Source: Strigamia acuminata (lineage: Eukaryota > Arthropoda > Chilopoda > Geophilomorpha > Linotaeniidae). Taken from it: a DNA stretch of 64,000 nt. How positions within the stretch are numbered: the stretch's first letter is position 1; the number at the start of each line of letters is the position of its first letter. The position numbers were made by a program, and so were the translations under genes. Under the pieces are notes generated by a model. That model was not told the origin of the DNA. It made no database searches and saw nothing but the letters and a program-made list of their open reading frames with translations. Positions 11,079-22,164 of the stretch are shown in pieces. The DNA lies in assembly GCA_949358305.1 (NCBI GenBank), contig OX442319.1, forward strand, positions 13,206,001 through 13,270,000, read 5' to 3'.

Positions 11079-12464
11079 ATGGCTCAAAAACCATTGAAAA
11101 TGGTCGATCTCGAGGGAATTAATAAACGGACAAACTTAAATTTAAGTTATGTACCACTTGGCGATCAAACAGAAAAGATTCCCGATCATTTTACTCTGTA
11201 TTGTAATCGTCATGGACTGGATAAAACCAAGTTTAAAAATATAATCGAAGCTTCAGACTATGTAAAAGCTAGGAACTGGCGAGATCGTACCCAATCTCAA
11301 TCTTCACATCAAGATCCAGTACGGAATCCACAAACATCCAGTCGAAACTTAGTGAATCAAGATTTTCATACTATGTTTCAAACATCCAGTAGGGGATCTA
11401 ACTTAGAAAAGTTTAAACCACCTAATTCGGTAGATAAGGGGGAAGAGAATTATAAACCTAATAATTCTCGTCCAGAGAGTTCGTTAACTAACCAGTCGGT
11501 TGTTCAGAACAAATTAAAACTCGTTTACAATCGGGATCAGCTAATTTCAGTTCGATATGCTAATCCAGCTGAAGCACAACGATATGTGGCTAGCCTTAAT
11601 CTGTCGATTAACCTACCGTTATCAAAAGAATTGGGAACCGTAAACAAAAGTTTTGGGCCACCAATATCAACACAAAAGAAAGATGTTCGAGCTGTAAACA
11701 AACGTTTGCTGTCGCCGAATCCCTGCGATGGATTTACAACTTCGTTTTCCAATCCCACGAAAAAGAAGAGTAGTTTGCATACTCCAAACAAACGTTTGCA
11801 GTCAAATAACTTACAACAACGTGCCCGATCGCCAATCACAAACTCATGTTTGCGGACGAATGATTTGTCTACCAAGAAGAGTCCCCAGCCAAGACAATTC
11901 TACCTAACACCCATTTCAAATCGGAAAAGGTTCAAACAAACTCTTTTTCCCTTGGAAAAGTATTACCAACACGATACGAGTACAAAAACAATAGTTTCAA
12001 CTACTCAAATAAGAGGACCGTTCGATGGAACGTCTCAGGAAAAGAATACTTTCATCACAAAACCGAAAGTTGAAAAAGTCTTGCTCAGTCGGTTTAATAC
12101 TAGTTCAACCAGCAATGAGACCAACAAATATAAATATGGTGAGACTGGCTTACACCATTCTGTTCCTGAAGCTACAAATTCACAAGAGGCCACCTTCACT
12201 TATGTCAGGAAATGTTTTCATTGTAAACAACCGGGACATACCAAACAAGATTGTCCCACATGGTCTAAACGAAAATTTAATGACCAACGTAAAAATTTTG
12301 ATTATTCAAATGTGTCAAAAGACTCATTTAAACGACCCCGACAAAATTGGGTCACCACCGAAGTATTAGAACAACGGTTTACGGAAATGGAAAACAGAAT
12401 AACTGCAGTTATTAATAAGTCTATGTCCGACTTATTTGAGAAGCTTTCTCAACACAAAATGTAA
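11079..12464 (+). CDS. gag: Gag-like nucleocapsid protein of the non-autonomous element
   Basis: The ATG at 11079 (context TTTAGTATGGCT) gives 461 aa. The frame is open 40 codons further upstream but without another ATG. The first 70 residues hold a folded-looking segment (YVPLGDQTEKIPDHFTLYCNRHG). A long Ser/Thr/Asn/Lys-rich, low-complexity middle follows, typical of a disordered RNA-binding protein. A CX2CX4HX4C zinc knuckle starts at residue 379 (CFHCKQPGHTKQDC), and a short predicted coiled coil (EQRFTEMENRITAVINKS) ends the protein. The knuckle supports RNA packaging; I see no clear capsid major-homology region. No protease, RT or integrase frame exists before or after it. The intact frame suggests selection or very recent insertion. 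Confidence 0.8.
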   Translation: MAQKPLKMVDLEGINKRTNLNLSYVPLGDQTEKIPDHFTLYCNRHGLDKTKFKNIIEASDYVKARNWRDRTQSQSSHQDPVRNPQTSSRNLVNQDFHTMFQTSSRGSNLEKFKPPNSVDKGEENYKPNNSRPESSLTNQSVVQNKLKLVYNRDQLISVRYANPAEAQRYVASLNLSINLPLSKELGTVNKSFGPPISTQKKDVRAVNKRLLSPNPCDGFTTSFSNPTKKKSSLHTPNKRLQSNNLQQRARSPITNSCLRTNDLSTKKSPQPRQFYLTPISNRKRFKQTLFPLEKYYQHDTSTKTIVSTTQIRGPFDGTSQEKNTFITKPKVEKVLLSRFNTSSTSNETNKYKYGETGLHHSVPEATNSQEATFTYVRKCFHCKQPGHTKQDCPTWSKRKFNDQRKNFDYSNVSKDSFKRPRQNWVTTEVLEQRFTEMENRITAVINKSMSDLFEKLSQHKM

Positions 12465-13047
12465 GATCAAAAGATTTCCCGATTTCAGAGTAACAGAAAA
12501 ATCCTTTCTCTATAAATCATGACCTCGTTTTCTAAAGAAAAGGGGAACAAAATATAAAAGTTAGAATTAACAAAATTTTGAAAGGTAATGCTACATTATT
12601 AAGACAACTAGTTTAATTAAATTAGTCAATTGTACAAAGAATACCAAGTGACTCCGGTCATGACAATTAAGGGGGACATTTTGATTCTTAATTGTCAACT
12701 CTTATCATCCGAAAGCTATTATTGTATATTTATAGCAATACATCTGACTAGGCATATGAAATAAATATTTTGTGATAACACAAATGATGATTTTATGTAT
12801 GACGAAAGTTTCTTCAAAAAGAAGACTTGGAAATAAATTCTGGACTTGAATTTAGGCTATTAGAAAAGATTATTTCGGCAGAAATCCAGAACTTAGATAA
12901 TTCAAGTTAGTTTATGTAAACTCAAATTCGAAATTGGAAGTCACAGTATCTCCAAGATACATCAAGTCCGAAAATAGCATTTATGCTAATTAGGAGAATA
13001 ACGAAAACTCTATAAAATATTATATAGTTGTGTTATTAAGGGGGATG
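12465..13047 (+). other. 3' untranslated region of the gag-only element with purine tract
   Basis: No gene. The polypurine tract AAGGGGGA (13038-13045) immediately precedes the 3' LTR. A second similar tract, AAGGGGGACA, occurs near 12669. Confidence 0.7.
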
Positions 13048-14947
13048 TGTGACGGTTTTTAATGGCTATAAATGCCTATTTTCTATAGAAAAGCGCTGTT
13101 GTGTCATTATGACGGTATTTTTACAGTATTCTGTGTAAAACGGATATAATTCCTAAATAAAGCTATTTATGAGGTTTCCATGATAAAAGATGATGTATTA
13201 ATTAGTATTAATAACATTCCTACATGATATCAAGATATCACGACCAAATCACGATGATTCGTCTACTAAAACCGCATTTGTCAATGCGCAATGTTGTCGC
13301 CAGATGGCGCGATCACGATTTAGCGGTAAATTCAAGATATGAATATAAAACATGTAAATAAATATAAAACTATATTTACTAGAACGAAACGAAGCTTTGT
13401 GAACATTAATATAAAGATATATTAATGTCTTTTGATGTTAAATACATTATAACTTCCATTTTCTGCGGGATAGAACATTTGGTGATCAATCGATCAACCG
13501 ATCGATCTGATTGGTGGATCCATTTCCGGCCCTGGGTATCCAGTTCCGGTTGTGGTGAGAATTAGCATAATGCTCCTCCGTATCCACTTCCGGTGATACG
13601 GGATTGGAGGGATTCGTGGAACCCATGTTCCAATTGGATGACTGGATTAATCCTTAATCCAGTCAGGTTATATAAACCCAAACAATCGGCCATTCCGCAG
13701 CTCTGTTTGATTATTTTCTGTTTGGTATTGTTACTTAAGAAATATGATTCGTTGTTCACGTAAAAAACCTTTTGGTTCTTTGTTGATTTATTCGCAAAGA
13801 ACCGTTGCATGATTCTACAGAATCATGCCACCGCCGGCAATTGAAGTCGAAGTGCTGGGATTATTATGTTGCATAAATGTTACAGTCTACGGTTGCGACG
13901 CCGAAGGAGAACCCGCCGTTGTGCAATTCAGTATCCTCCGGACAGGACCAAGTTGTCTTTTTCGGTATGAACGTATTCCGTTACCACGAGTAGCATCGGT
14001 ATTGTTGAGAATCGGTTCCTTCACCTGATGGTGCCAAAGCAGTCTGTTTTACAGTAACCACGAGTAGCACCAAGTGTTTGGCAAGCTGATTCTCATGGTA
14101 TTCGATGCCAAAGCAGTCGGTCTATTATTAGTACCGCGAGAGATAAAACTGCTGTGCGGAGCCGCGAGCTATCGACCCCTGTGTACGTGGTACCGTCAAC
14201 CACTCGATGGACGACCGTGCTGCGACGCCGGGGACGCTTGATACCGTTCTGCATGGCAAGGCGTATATTCTAATCGATGGCAATTGTGTGTTGCGACGGG
14301 AAGCTTAATCTTCATTTTATTTATAACAGAAAAACTTAAACTCGACAACCAGTTGGACCAAAATCAAGTCAGAAGACTTAATCTCATATTGAACTCAATA
14401 TAACCGATAAGTTGACGACAACTTATTCCCGAAATATCTAAATAAGAATTCACAACGATATGAATTAAATATAATTCATAAGTGGAATATTGATAAGTAA
14501 ATGAATACATTTACTTACACCAATATCCTCCCAAAGTTGTGGCGGTGCAGACAAAGTCAACCGCAATGCTCAGATCATTCGATTTATCGACGTGCGATAG
14601 TTTACACAGCGAACCAAGGAAACCAGCGAAGCCGTATCGGACTCCAGGACACAGCCATCCGGCTTAAGATGACATCTATAATCAGGTCGAGCGATGGGGA
14701 AACCGCTCCCATATTCCAGACCCGTAGTGATATTATTCTAGGGCCAGTTGGCCAATTCTTTGTATAGTTTAATAGCTGATTTAACTTGCCAAATGTCGGC
14801 ATTAGTCCTATGTATAATTTAGCTCATCCATATTGTTTGCCAACAATAAACTGTCTTGTATTTATCTCGTATTGTATTCACTGTTTATTTATTGCGATCT
14901 CTTCCCGGTACCATTGTTAAATGGGAGTTGTGGTCGTCACCGTCACA
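13048..14947 (+). repeat. 3' LTR of the gag-only element (1900 bp)
   Basis: Starts TGTGACGG and ends CCGTCACA. Same length and, by eye, same sequence as 5636-7535. Confidence 0.93.
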
Positions 14948-14951
14948 GGGT
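14948..14951. other. Target-site duplication GGGT, right
   Basis: Matches 5632-5635; backbone sequence resumes with CGCGTTCGCG, as in copy 2 at 55938. Confidence 0.9.
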
Positions 14952-14968
14952 CGCGTTCGCGACAAATA

Positions 14969-15002
14969 GGGGCAGTTGGCGCCGACGAGCGCCGGCAGCC
15001 CC
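14969..15002 (+). repeat. Conserved hairpin, copy d
   Basis: GGGGCAGTTGGCGCCGACGA then GCGCCGGCAGCCCC, followed by GACACATTGTTTCAAATAAA. Confidence 0.55.
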
Positions 15003-16058
15003 GACACATTGTTTCAAATAAAGCTCCTGTCGAGTTGATTCGATTCGATTCGTATCGTGTTAATTTATCTCTGCGATCTACGCGGTGGAAACAATGCCCC
15101 GCTCTTCTACCCCGTATTGCGCGCCTCATCGCGCATTAGATCGCATTTAAACGCGCGTACAATTAAGGGTGACGCGATCACGCCGCTAAATCGACGCACA
15201 CTTTACTCACGGATGCGCACCGGCACTGAAACGTCCAGAAACAAGCTTCTACACGTTTCTACGGCGTCGGCATTGTTTATTTATTTGTTTATTCGTTTAC
15301 TTATTTATTAATTCATCTATTCAGACCTCGTGGTGTGCAAATTGCGGAAAGGTCCACTCATTTTTAGCGTTACGGCGGCCTGTGTATTGGTCCCGTGTTT
15401 GCAATTCTGACTTGAACGCAGCCAGTCGACCGAGACCCGACGTCAAATTCGATAGCAACGCGTCGGAATGCAAATAACTATCGACGAAAATTAAAAGTAT
15501 AATTGTTTAATAAAAGGAAACTGACGTAATGTTGAAACGCTAAAAAATACGTAAAATTAAGATTCAAATTCGGGTTCGATCCAGGTCAGATTAAGTCAGA
15601 TCAGATCAGATCCACGAACTCTCGAGGCGCGACATGTTTATCGCTTAAAGATACCTGGCGATCGACGATGGGCGGACGACTGGAGTTCGATTTCCCGACC
15701 ATGGGATCAGTTTCGCGGTTCGTGCTCCATTGTTTAATGAGATTATCTTCGTTGGGGTCGATCCCAACAAAAAAATTGAAAATAAATTACATTTTACATT
15801 TTAGAACTGGCTTCCGGACGCCTCGCACCATCCCCGGCGACGCAGTTGTTGTCGTTGGATTCGACCGACTCTGCGGACATTTTCAAACCCAGACCAGACA
15901 CACTTGTTTCGAACAAGGAGCCATCAAGCGCTGAGCGCTTAAACGGACCTGTTTCGTCCTTTTTGTGTCTCAATACCCTCGGGGTGTTCGTGGTGGAGTA
16001 GATGTCATTTATGCGTTGTAAAAAGTGTTTTCTCTATTGCATCGGCATACGGGCATAC

Positions 16059-16082
16059 GGGGCAGCTGGTGACGGCAGCCCC
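16059..16082 (+). repeat. Conserved hairpin, copy e (short)
   Basis: GGGGCAGCTGGTGACGGCAG followed by CCCC and AATAAATTTGTTCCAAAAAT. The loop arm is shortened relative to the other copies. Confidence 0.45.
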
Positions 16083-16630
16083 AATAAATTTGTTCCAAAA
16101 ATAAGTTCCCGTCGAGTCGTGTCGATTTCTCTTTCTCTCTCTCTCTGGTCCGCCGTGATTGCGCTTCATTGCGCTAAATTGCCGCCAGAACGCGCTACCG
16201 TCGCATCAGGCGAACATTTTTGGCGTCCATTAAAGGACGCGGATTACGGGTCACGTGAACGGGCGTCAAATCCCGCGCGCAAACGATCGTGTCGAGTTAA
16301 ATAAAAGAATAGAAATCGGTGACAAGTGTTGCGCGAAACGAGGCCACGAACGCCTCTATTGGTTTACGATTTTATTTTCATCCCATTGTACTCGACGCGC
16401 CAGCGTAGGAGAAGTGAGTTTTCGTCACTACGTTCGATGGATTTACAAACAAACAGACAAACAAACAAACAAACGGTTTCAGACCGTTCCGGGTCCTCGC
16501 GGATATCCGGAGGGTTCCGGTGGTGGATTTGTCTCATCACTTTTAATCTATCCTGTGTTGTCATCGGCCAAACCAGTGCCGGTTTGCACGGTACAAAGGG
16601 TCGTGCAAAGGGTCGCATTCGCGGCAAATA

Positions 16631-16668
16631 GGGGCAGCTGGTGTCGACGGACGAGCGCCGGCAGCCCC
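16631..16668 (+). repeat. Conserved hairpin, copy f
   Basis: GGGGCAGCTGGTGTCGACGG at the left and GCGCCGGCAGCCCC at the right, followed by GACAAATTGTTCC. Confidence 0.55.
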
Positions 16669-17344
16669 GACAAATTGTTCCAAAAAAAGCTCCTGTCGGG
16701 TTGATTCGATTCGATTCGACTCGTGTTAATTTATCCCTGCGACCCGCCCCCGTAAATGTCGTAATACGCGGTGGAAACGATGCCCGCTCTTCTACCCCGC
16801 ATTGCGCGCCTCGTCGCGCACTAGGCCGCGTTCAAACGCGCGTACTATTAACGGGTGACGCGATCTCGCCGGTAAGTCGACATGCGCTTTACTCACGAAT
16901 GCGCGTCGGCACCGAAACGTTCGGAAACATGCTTCCGCAGTGTCGGCATTGTTCATTTATTAAATTATTTGTTTATTCATTTATTTAAACTCCGTGGTTG
17001 ATTGATGGGCGTGTGGATTTCGCGATTTGCGTTGGCCCTGTGTTCACAGTTTTGATTGATTTGAACGCAGCCAATCGAACGAGACCCGACATCAATCTCG
17101 ATAGCGACGCGTCGGAACGCAAAGAACTGCTCACCGAGAATTGAAAGTGTAATTGTAAAACAAATAATCAACAAATAATCAATGTGGAACAATCATCGTG
17201 TAATATTTTATTAATAAATTGTATTTTGAAAAAAAAAACAACAACAACAACAACAACGACAACTAATTTATCTTTCGATGCGAGTAAATTACAAACTTTG
17301 TCTTTGAGTTTTAGTCACCCCAAAAGTTGAATCAAATTTTCAAT

Positions 17345-17566
17345 TTAATTATTAATTCCATCTATCCGTCTGCCTGTCTTCTCCTTGCAGCACCCCGGGT
17401 CCGCAGCGATGGGACGCGCGCCGTCGACGAGCGTGTACGTGCTGAGCGGCCCATTGCCCGGCATCGCAACGGAGCATTTCGAGCGACCAGACTCGGTGTC
17501 GTCGTAGAGGAGACACAGACTGCACGTCCTTCTCGTTGACGCACCAGGAGCTGATACCATCGTCCA
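17345..17566 (-). CDS. Possible terminal exon of an unidentified minus-strand gene, copy 1
   Basis: After a CTCCTAG acceptor the frame is open for 73 codons to TAA. It shows G/C-rich third positions and a cysteine-rich stretch (CSLCLLYDDTESGRSKC, then CC near the end). Third-base preference supports this frame over the two others. However, the opposite strand also has an acceptor (TTGCAG near 17391) and a short open frame, so strand is uncertain. I could not connect it in frame to upstream exons. The same exon lies at 58337-58558. Product unknown. Confidence 0.3.
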   Translation of the reverse strand, partial: WTMVSAPGASTRRTCSLCLLYDDTESGRSKCSVAMPGNGPLSTYTLVDGARPIAADPGCCKEKTGRRIDGINN

Positions 17567-19101
17567 CTAGGAGGCAACACGCCACGTCTAGGTTGCAATT
17601 AATCAATCAATCAATCAATCAATCAATCAGTTTAACAAAATCCTGCAATCATAAAACGTCTGGTTAAAATTCAAATATTTATACATTTTCTGATTATATT
17701 TCACCCATCCAACAACTCGTTTCGTTCCAGGTGTCGCGAAACACTCGATTTTATATCTAGTCGGTCACTTGTTTTTCTTCCACCTGAAATTCAAGATAAA
17801 TTAATTCAATTCGTTCAAACCAAATAAATCAACTCGTATTAAAAAGATTCGATCCGCACTATTTCACTCGGTTTAACATCGTTAACCTGTATGAAAAATA
17901 GAAATAAAGTCATAAATCAGTTTTTTTCTACATGCACCGGTAGTTTCGATGGATGAACGGTCCTTCAGCAATGTTGTGCGAAAAACGATGCACGCAAATT
18001 CGTTGAATTTCCTCCAGATTCCGTAACACCAATTCGAGTGGCCTTATATGTATGCGCGCGCGAGTATGTATGTGTGTGTGTCAACACGCGAGAACGACGC
18101 GAGGACTCCGTGTGACATCTGTCGCGAGCAACCGAGAATGACACGTAGCAAACCGTCTGCACATCGTGTTTCCTGCAAAAATGAGAACGATCTGTTTTTA
18201 ATACGCTGTCAGAAGTATGTGACGTGAAAAGAACTCATCTAATTGCCCTTCCTTTCCTATTTTCCACTCTCTGTCGCTTCGTTGTCGACAAATGCGTCCT
18301 CGTTGTCCCTTTCTATTTCCAATATAATCGTGAGAGGACCGTGGTGCGTCCTATTCTCTTCCCGATGGACCCGCGCTAATGTCCTAGAAAAAATGTACAC
18401 TCTTCAGTTTATTTCCTCGGGATTTATTTGAACTCAGGCATCCGAATTTTACTCACCTGTTGTGCTTGTTTTCGCGGCTTTTTTTCCTCCCGGGCTCCGT
18501 CCTAGTTTGTCGACTCGCGCGACCCGGCTCACTCACTCCTCCGCACGGTTATACGCGCCCGTCGAATCTCTGCTGGAGATACTAATGTTTGCAAAAATTT
18601 AAAGCAAAGCTCGCACGTTCTTCTTACCTTCCTGCTTGGTTTAGACGTCTCGCGTTATGTTATTTGTCTCCATCCGCTGACGCTTATTTCTCGTCGTTTC
18701 CAACGGCGGCCATTGCTTTCGTTGCGAATCTTCTCTGTTTTCGGGTTTTATCAATTCCCGTCCCGAACTGCTCCCGTCAACATCGCTTTTAGACAGTTTG
18801 TGCCCGTTTAGACTATCGATTCGAATAAATGTCCATTAGTTCCTATCAGTTAATCGAAGCTAGTTAGGTCGTTTTCACGACCCGATGTCACTCAAACGGA
18901 TTTATTAGCGCCTCTCTACCGTTTTTTGCCCGTTTCAATCGAGTTTTAGTGTTACCCACTTCTCCCGATGTTCTTCGTCTTTGAAGAATTTACTTATTGT
19001 TTACTCTATTCGTCGATAATAAACAGTCAAACTTAAACACCGCCCAGTCTCTCGTCGCACGCCGGACCAACCGGATGTTACACCTGCATTATTAAAATAG
19101 A

Positions 19102-19149
<48 letters not shown>

Positions 19150-20157
19150 ACAAACAACGCCATCTATTGGGCGTGAATGCAACACACGATTCCACGGGGT
19201 TCCCATTGAATTTATTTACGTGGCCGCGCGTAGATAGTAAATAAATGAATAAATAGATAAATAAATAAATAAATAAATACATATATAATATATATTATAT
19301 ATACGCAATGTTCTCTCCATTCGAGTAAACTTGTACTTTTATTGCCCTTTTGCACATGTGGCGTTGCCTCCGGTCAACGTTTTTGACCCACGATAAAAAC
19401 TCCAAAATAAACAAATAAGTAAAGGGGACAAAAACCCGAACTTGTTGGTTTGTTTAAACGCGACTGGAGTGAAGTGGGCATCACAGCACCCCGCTCACGA
19501 TCGCGCGCTCGAAATTATAACGGAGCCCAAAATATTATCGTCTGACCCAAAATTGTTTCGTTTTTAATTAAAAAACGATCACATAGCCGACTCCAAAACC
19601 AAAACATCGTAGCTCTTAAAAACGGATGTAAATCGGAGACTTTGAATCAAAATCATTCGCGGAATCGCCAACAGGTGTCGCGTCAACAAACTGGTAGCGA
19701 GCATACATGAACTGGAAATGGAAGCGGGAAGTTTATGCTCGGTCGCGTCTCCGCAGGTAAATTTGGGCGGCTTTTACGAATTTTTGCGATATTTTTGTCA
19801 ATGAATCGCGTCCGTGGTCGTACGTGTGCACACGTGTGGTCGTCGAACAACGCACATGGATTTTTTGTGTTTGGTCGCGGGAGTGTACGTGAGTGAGCGT
19901 TTGCGGTGTAACGTGGATGATTTTTACCCGATCGACGGCGAACGAGGTTTATTAAAATTAGACGAATGTATACATTTTTTATTTATTGATTTATATATGC
20001 ACACGTGTATACCGTATTGGTCCACTCGTTGCCACGCACCGTCGTCGAGCACGGATTTGTGGTCGTTTTCAAATCGCGCGTTTAGAGCGGAATATGCCGA
20101 CACAAACGAAAAATGTTTTTATTTTTATTTTTATTTTTTATTTTCTCTCCCTTACAG
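17567..20157. other. Gene-poor region between the array and gene F
   Basis: No complete gene can be built. On the minus strand there are splice-like signals, for example AACAG/GTGAGTAAAA near 18456, TTTTTTCTAG near 18388 and TTTTTGCAG near 18174, which might belong to a 5' part of the gene ending at 17345. An AATC repeat lies at about 17600-17628 and AAAT microsatellites at about 19100-19152 and 19238-19280. On the plus strand CTCCGCAG/GTAAATTT at 19757 is a good donor and probably ends a non-coding first exon of gene F. Confidence 0.45.
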
Positions 20158-20193
20158 ACATCCGACGCAAACAAAGAGACGGAAGGTGGGAAG

Positions 20194-22133
20194 ATGGAAA
20201 ATGAAAAATTAGAAACCGAGGAGGGGTCAACCGAAGTTGCAACCACGATGACGGTGAGTGGAAAAATTGTCTCACGATTAACAATATTATTATTATTATT
20301 ATTATTGATGAAAAATAGATAAACAAACACATAAATAAATAAATATTTCTGCCTAATTCGCGAAATAAAAATAGAAAATAATTTATTTATTTCCGCGCGG
20401 ACATTAAAAATTGATTCATATCACGTGTAAAAATTTCATTTTTTTAAATTTAATTTTTTTGTCCCATTTATGCGCGATCTCTTATCTGTGCCAATTTTAA
20501 GCAATGACAAACGGTCCCGATTCTCCAACCATTTAACAGCATCGAATGCCAATTGCAAAGTAGTGATCAAATTTTTCTTCCGACAATTAAATCTGAGATC
20601 CGTGGAGAGGGGCCACGTCGGGATAGGAATAAATTCTAATATCCGCGTGGAAATGGGCACGGTCCGGGGTACGGACCCGCTATTTTCCATTTTTCTAAAC
20701 TTTCTTTGTTTTATTTTATTTTATTTATTTATTTTTTAAACGCTGATTTATTCATACACATTCGTATCGTTCCAGGACACGGAACCGCACGTGGACGAGA
20801 GGTTGGTCACTGTGGAAGCGTCGACGGCGGTGAGTGAAAGAATTGGCCCATAATCAAAATTAATTTTGCGAGGATAAGCTTTCGTTGCTGGTTCTGGCGC
20901 GATCGACGCAATTGTGACCCATTCTCCCATGTTTGTGCGCGCGAAAATACGCGAACACGCGCGTCCAATTTTTTGTCGTTTGACGCCCCGCGTCTCGATT
21001 TGTTTTACGTGTCCGCTCCCTTCCCTCCCCCCCCCATCCCCCCCCCCTTTTTTTTTTTTCTTTTAATTGATTTTTCTTTTTCTTTTTCTATTTTTATTCA
21101 TTTTTTTATTTTTATTTTTATTTTTTTGTTTTTATTTTTATTTTTTTATTTATTATATTTGCTCGTTTTTAATCAGGCCACAATGGACACATCTCGACGA
21201 CGTCCAGTGGAGTCGATTCTGGACGACTCGCAATCGCAACCAACAGAGCCGATGCTGGAGGAATCCCAAGACACGGAATTCAGCGAGTCTCAACCCTCCG
21301 AGTCCAGGGTGGTGTTGTACCACGAAAGGCTGGTGGAGAGGGTGGTGGAGAGGCGGGTGGATAGGCTGACAGAGAGGCGGGCAATAATGGAGGCCATCGT
21401 TGGAGATGCAGGGACGGTGAGTGAATTAGAATTAGAAAAATAGAAATTATATACCGTATATCTCCAAATAGTGCATCCACACGCTATCTGGGGACAAATT
21501 TTCTCATGTGTACGATCAGAGGCCCGCGCGCGTTATTCGTGAACTAAAATTGTCCCACCGAAGACACGTGTACAAATCGAGGATACCGTTTATCTGTAAA
21601 TAGCGCACCCGTGCGCTATTTAAAAATAAATGGTCCCGCGCGCTATTAAAGACCCGCAGAGTAATCACAGATATACTGTATACAGTATATGCATTTTTTT
21701 TTCTGTTTTGTTTCTTTTTCTTTTCAATCCGTTTGAATATTCACATTTGTTTGTTTCCTGTCAGGCCGCGTCCGAAGTCATGTCGACCGTCTTGTTTCGA
21801 GTCGCACAATGCATCGCGTCGTCTTCCGGGGCACCGGACCATGAACCCGCAACTGCAACGGTAGGCTAAAGAATCAAAGTCGAGTTTACAAGAGTGTTCT
21901 TGACTCTCATGTTTCCGACACGATCGGCGCAGACGAAATGTGAAAACGACCAACCAACGCGCGTCATCTCGAGTTAGGCGCGCACATCAAATGCGTGCTC
22001 TTTACCGACACATTTAACGTCAGGGTCTATTTAAATTTAATTCATTTATTGGTTAATTTTTTCCTTTTCTTTTTTTTTACTACAAGTTAGTCATTTTAAT
22101 TGTGGGCGTCTTTTTGGCCCCCTTTTTTTATTT

Positions 22134-22164
<31 letters not shown>

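Larger units (their letters stand above)
5636..14947 (+). mobile_element. Complete non-autonomous LTR retrotransposon with a gag-like ORF only
   Basis: A 9312-bp element bounded by GGGT duplications, with two 1900-bp LTRs (TGTGACGG...CCGTCACA) that look identical, a tRNA-Gln-type primer site at 7538 and a purine tract before the 3' LTR. The internal 5.5 kb has one long ORF with a CCHC knuckle and no protease, reverse transcriptase, RNase H or integrase. It must be mobilised by enzymes from another element. Absence from the matching site in copy 2 and the LTR identity indicate recent insertion. Superfamily (Gypsy or BEL/Pao) cannot be assigned without pol. Confidence 0.92.
14952..17344. repeat. 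Composite repeat array, right part of copy 1
   Basis: Several further diverged units: hairpins at 14969-15002, 16059-16082 and 16631-16668, each followed by a TTGTTCCAAAATAA variant. Paired modules at about 15045-15300 and 16735-16980 share the order TCTCTGCGA/TCCCTGCGA, GGTGGAAAC, CGCGCCTC, TTAAGGGTGACGCGATC and GCACCG. TTCGATTCGATTCG-type simple repeats and a TTTCTCTCTC run (16127-16147) are present. A CAA repeat lies near 17238-17256. No gene is supported. Confidence 0.6.

Noticed and set aside
19800-20212. Open frames around the first exon of gene F as a separate gene
   Set aside because: They run across the T-rich intron and its acceptor and do not stay in frame with the downstream exons.
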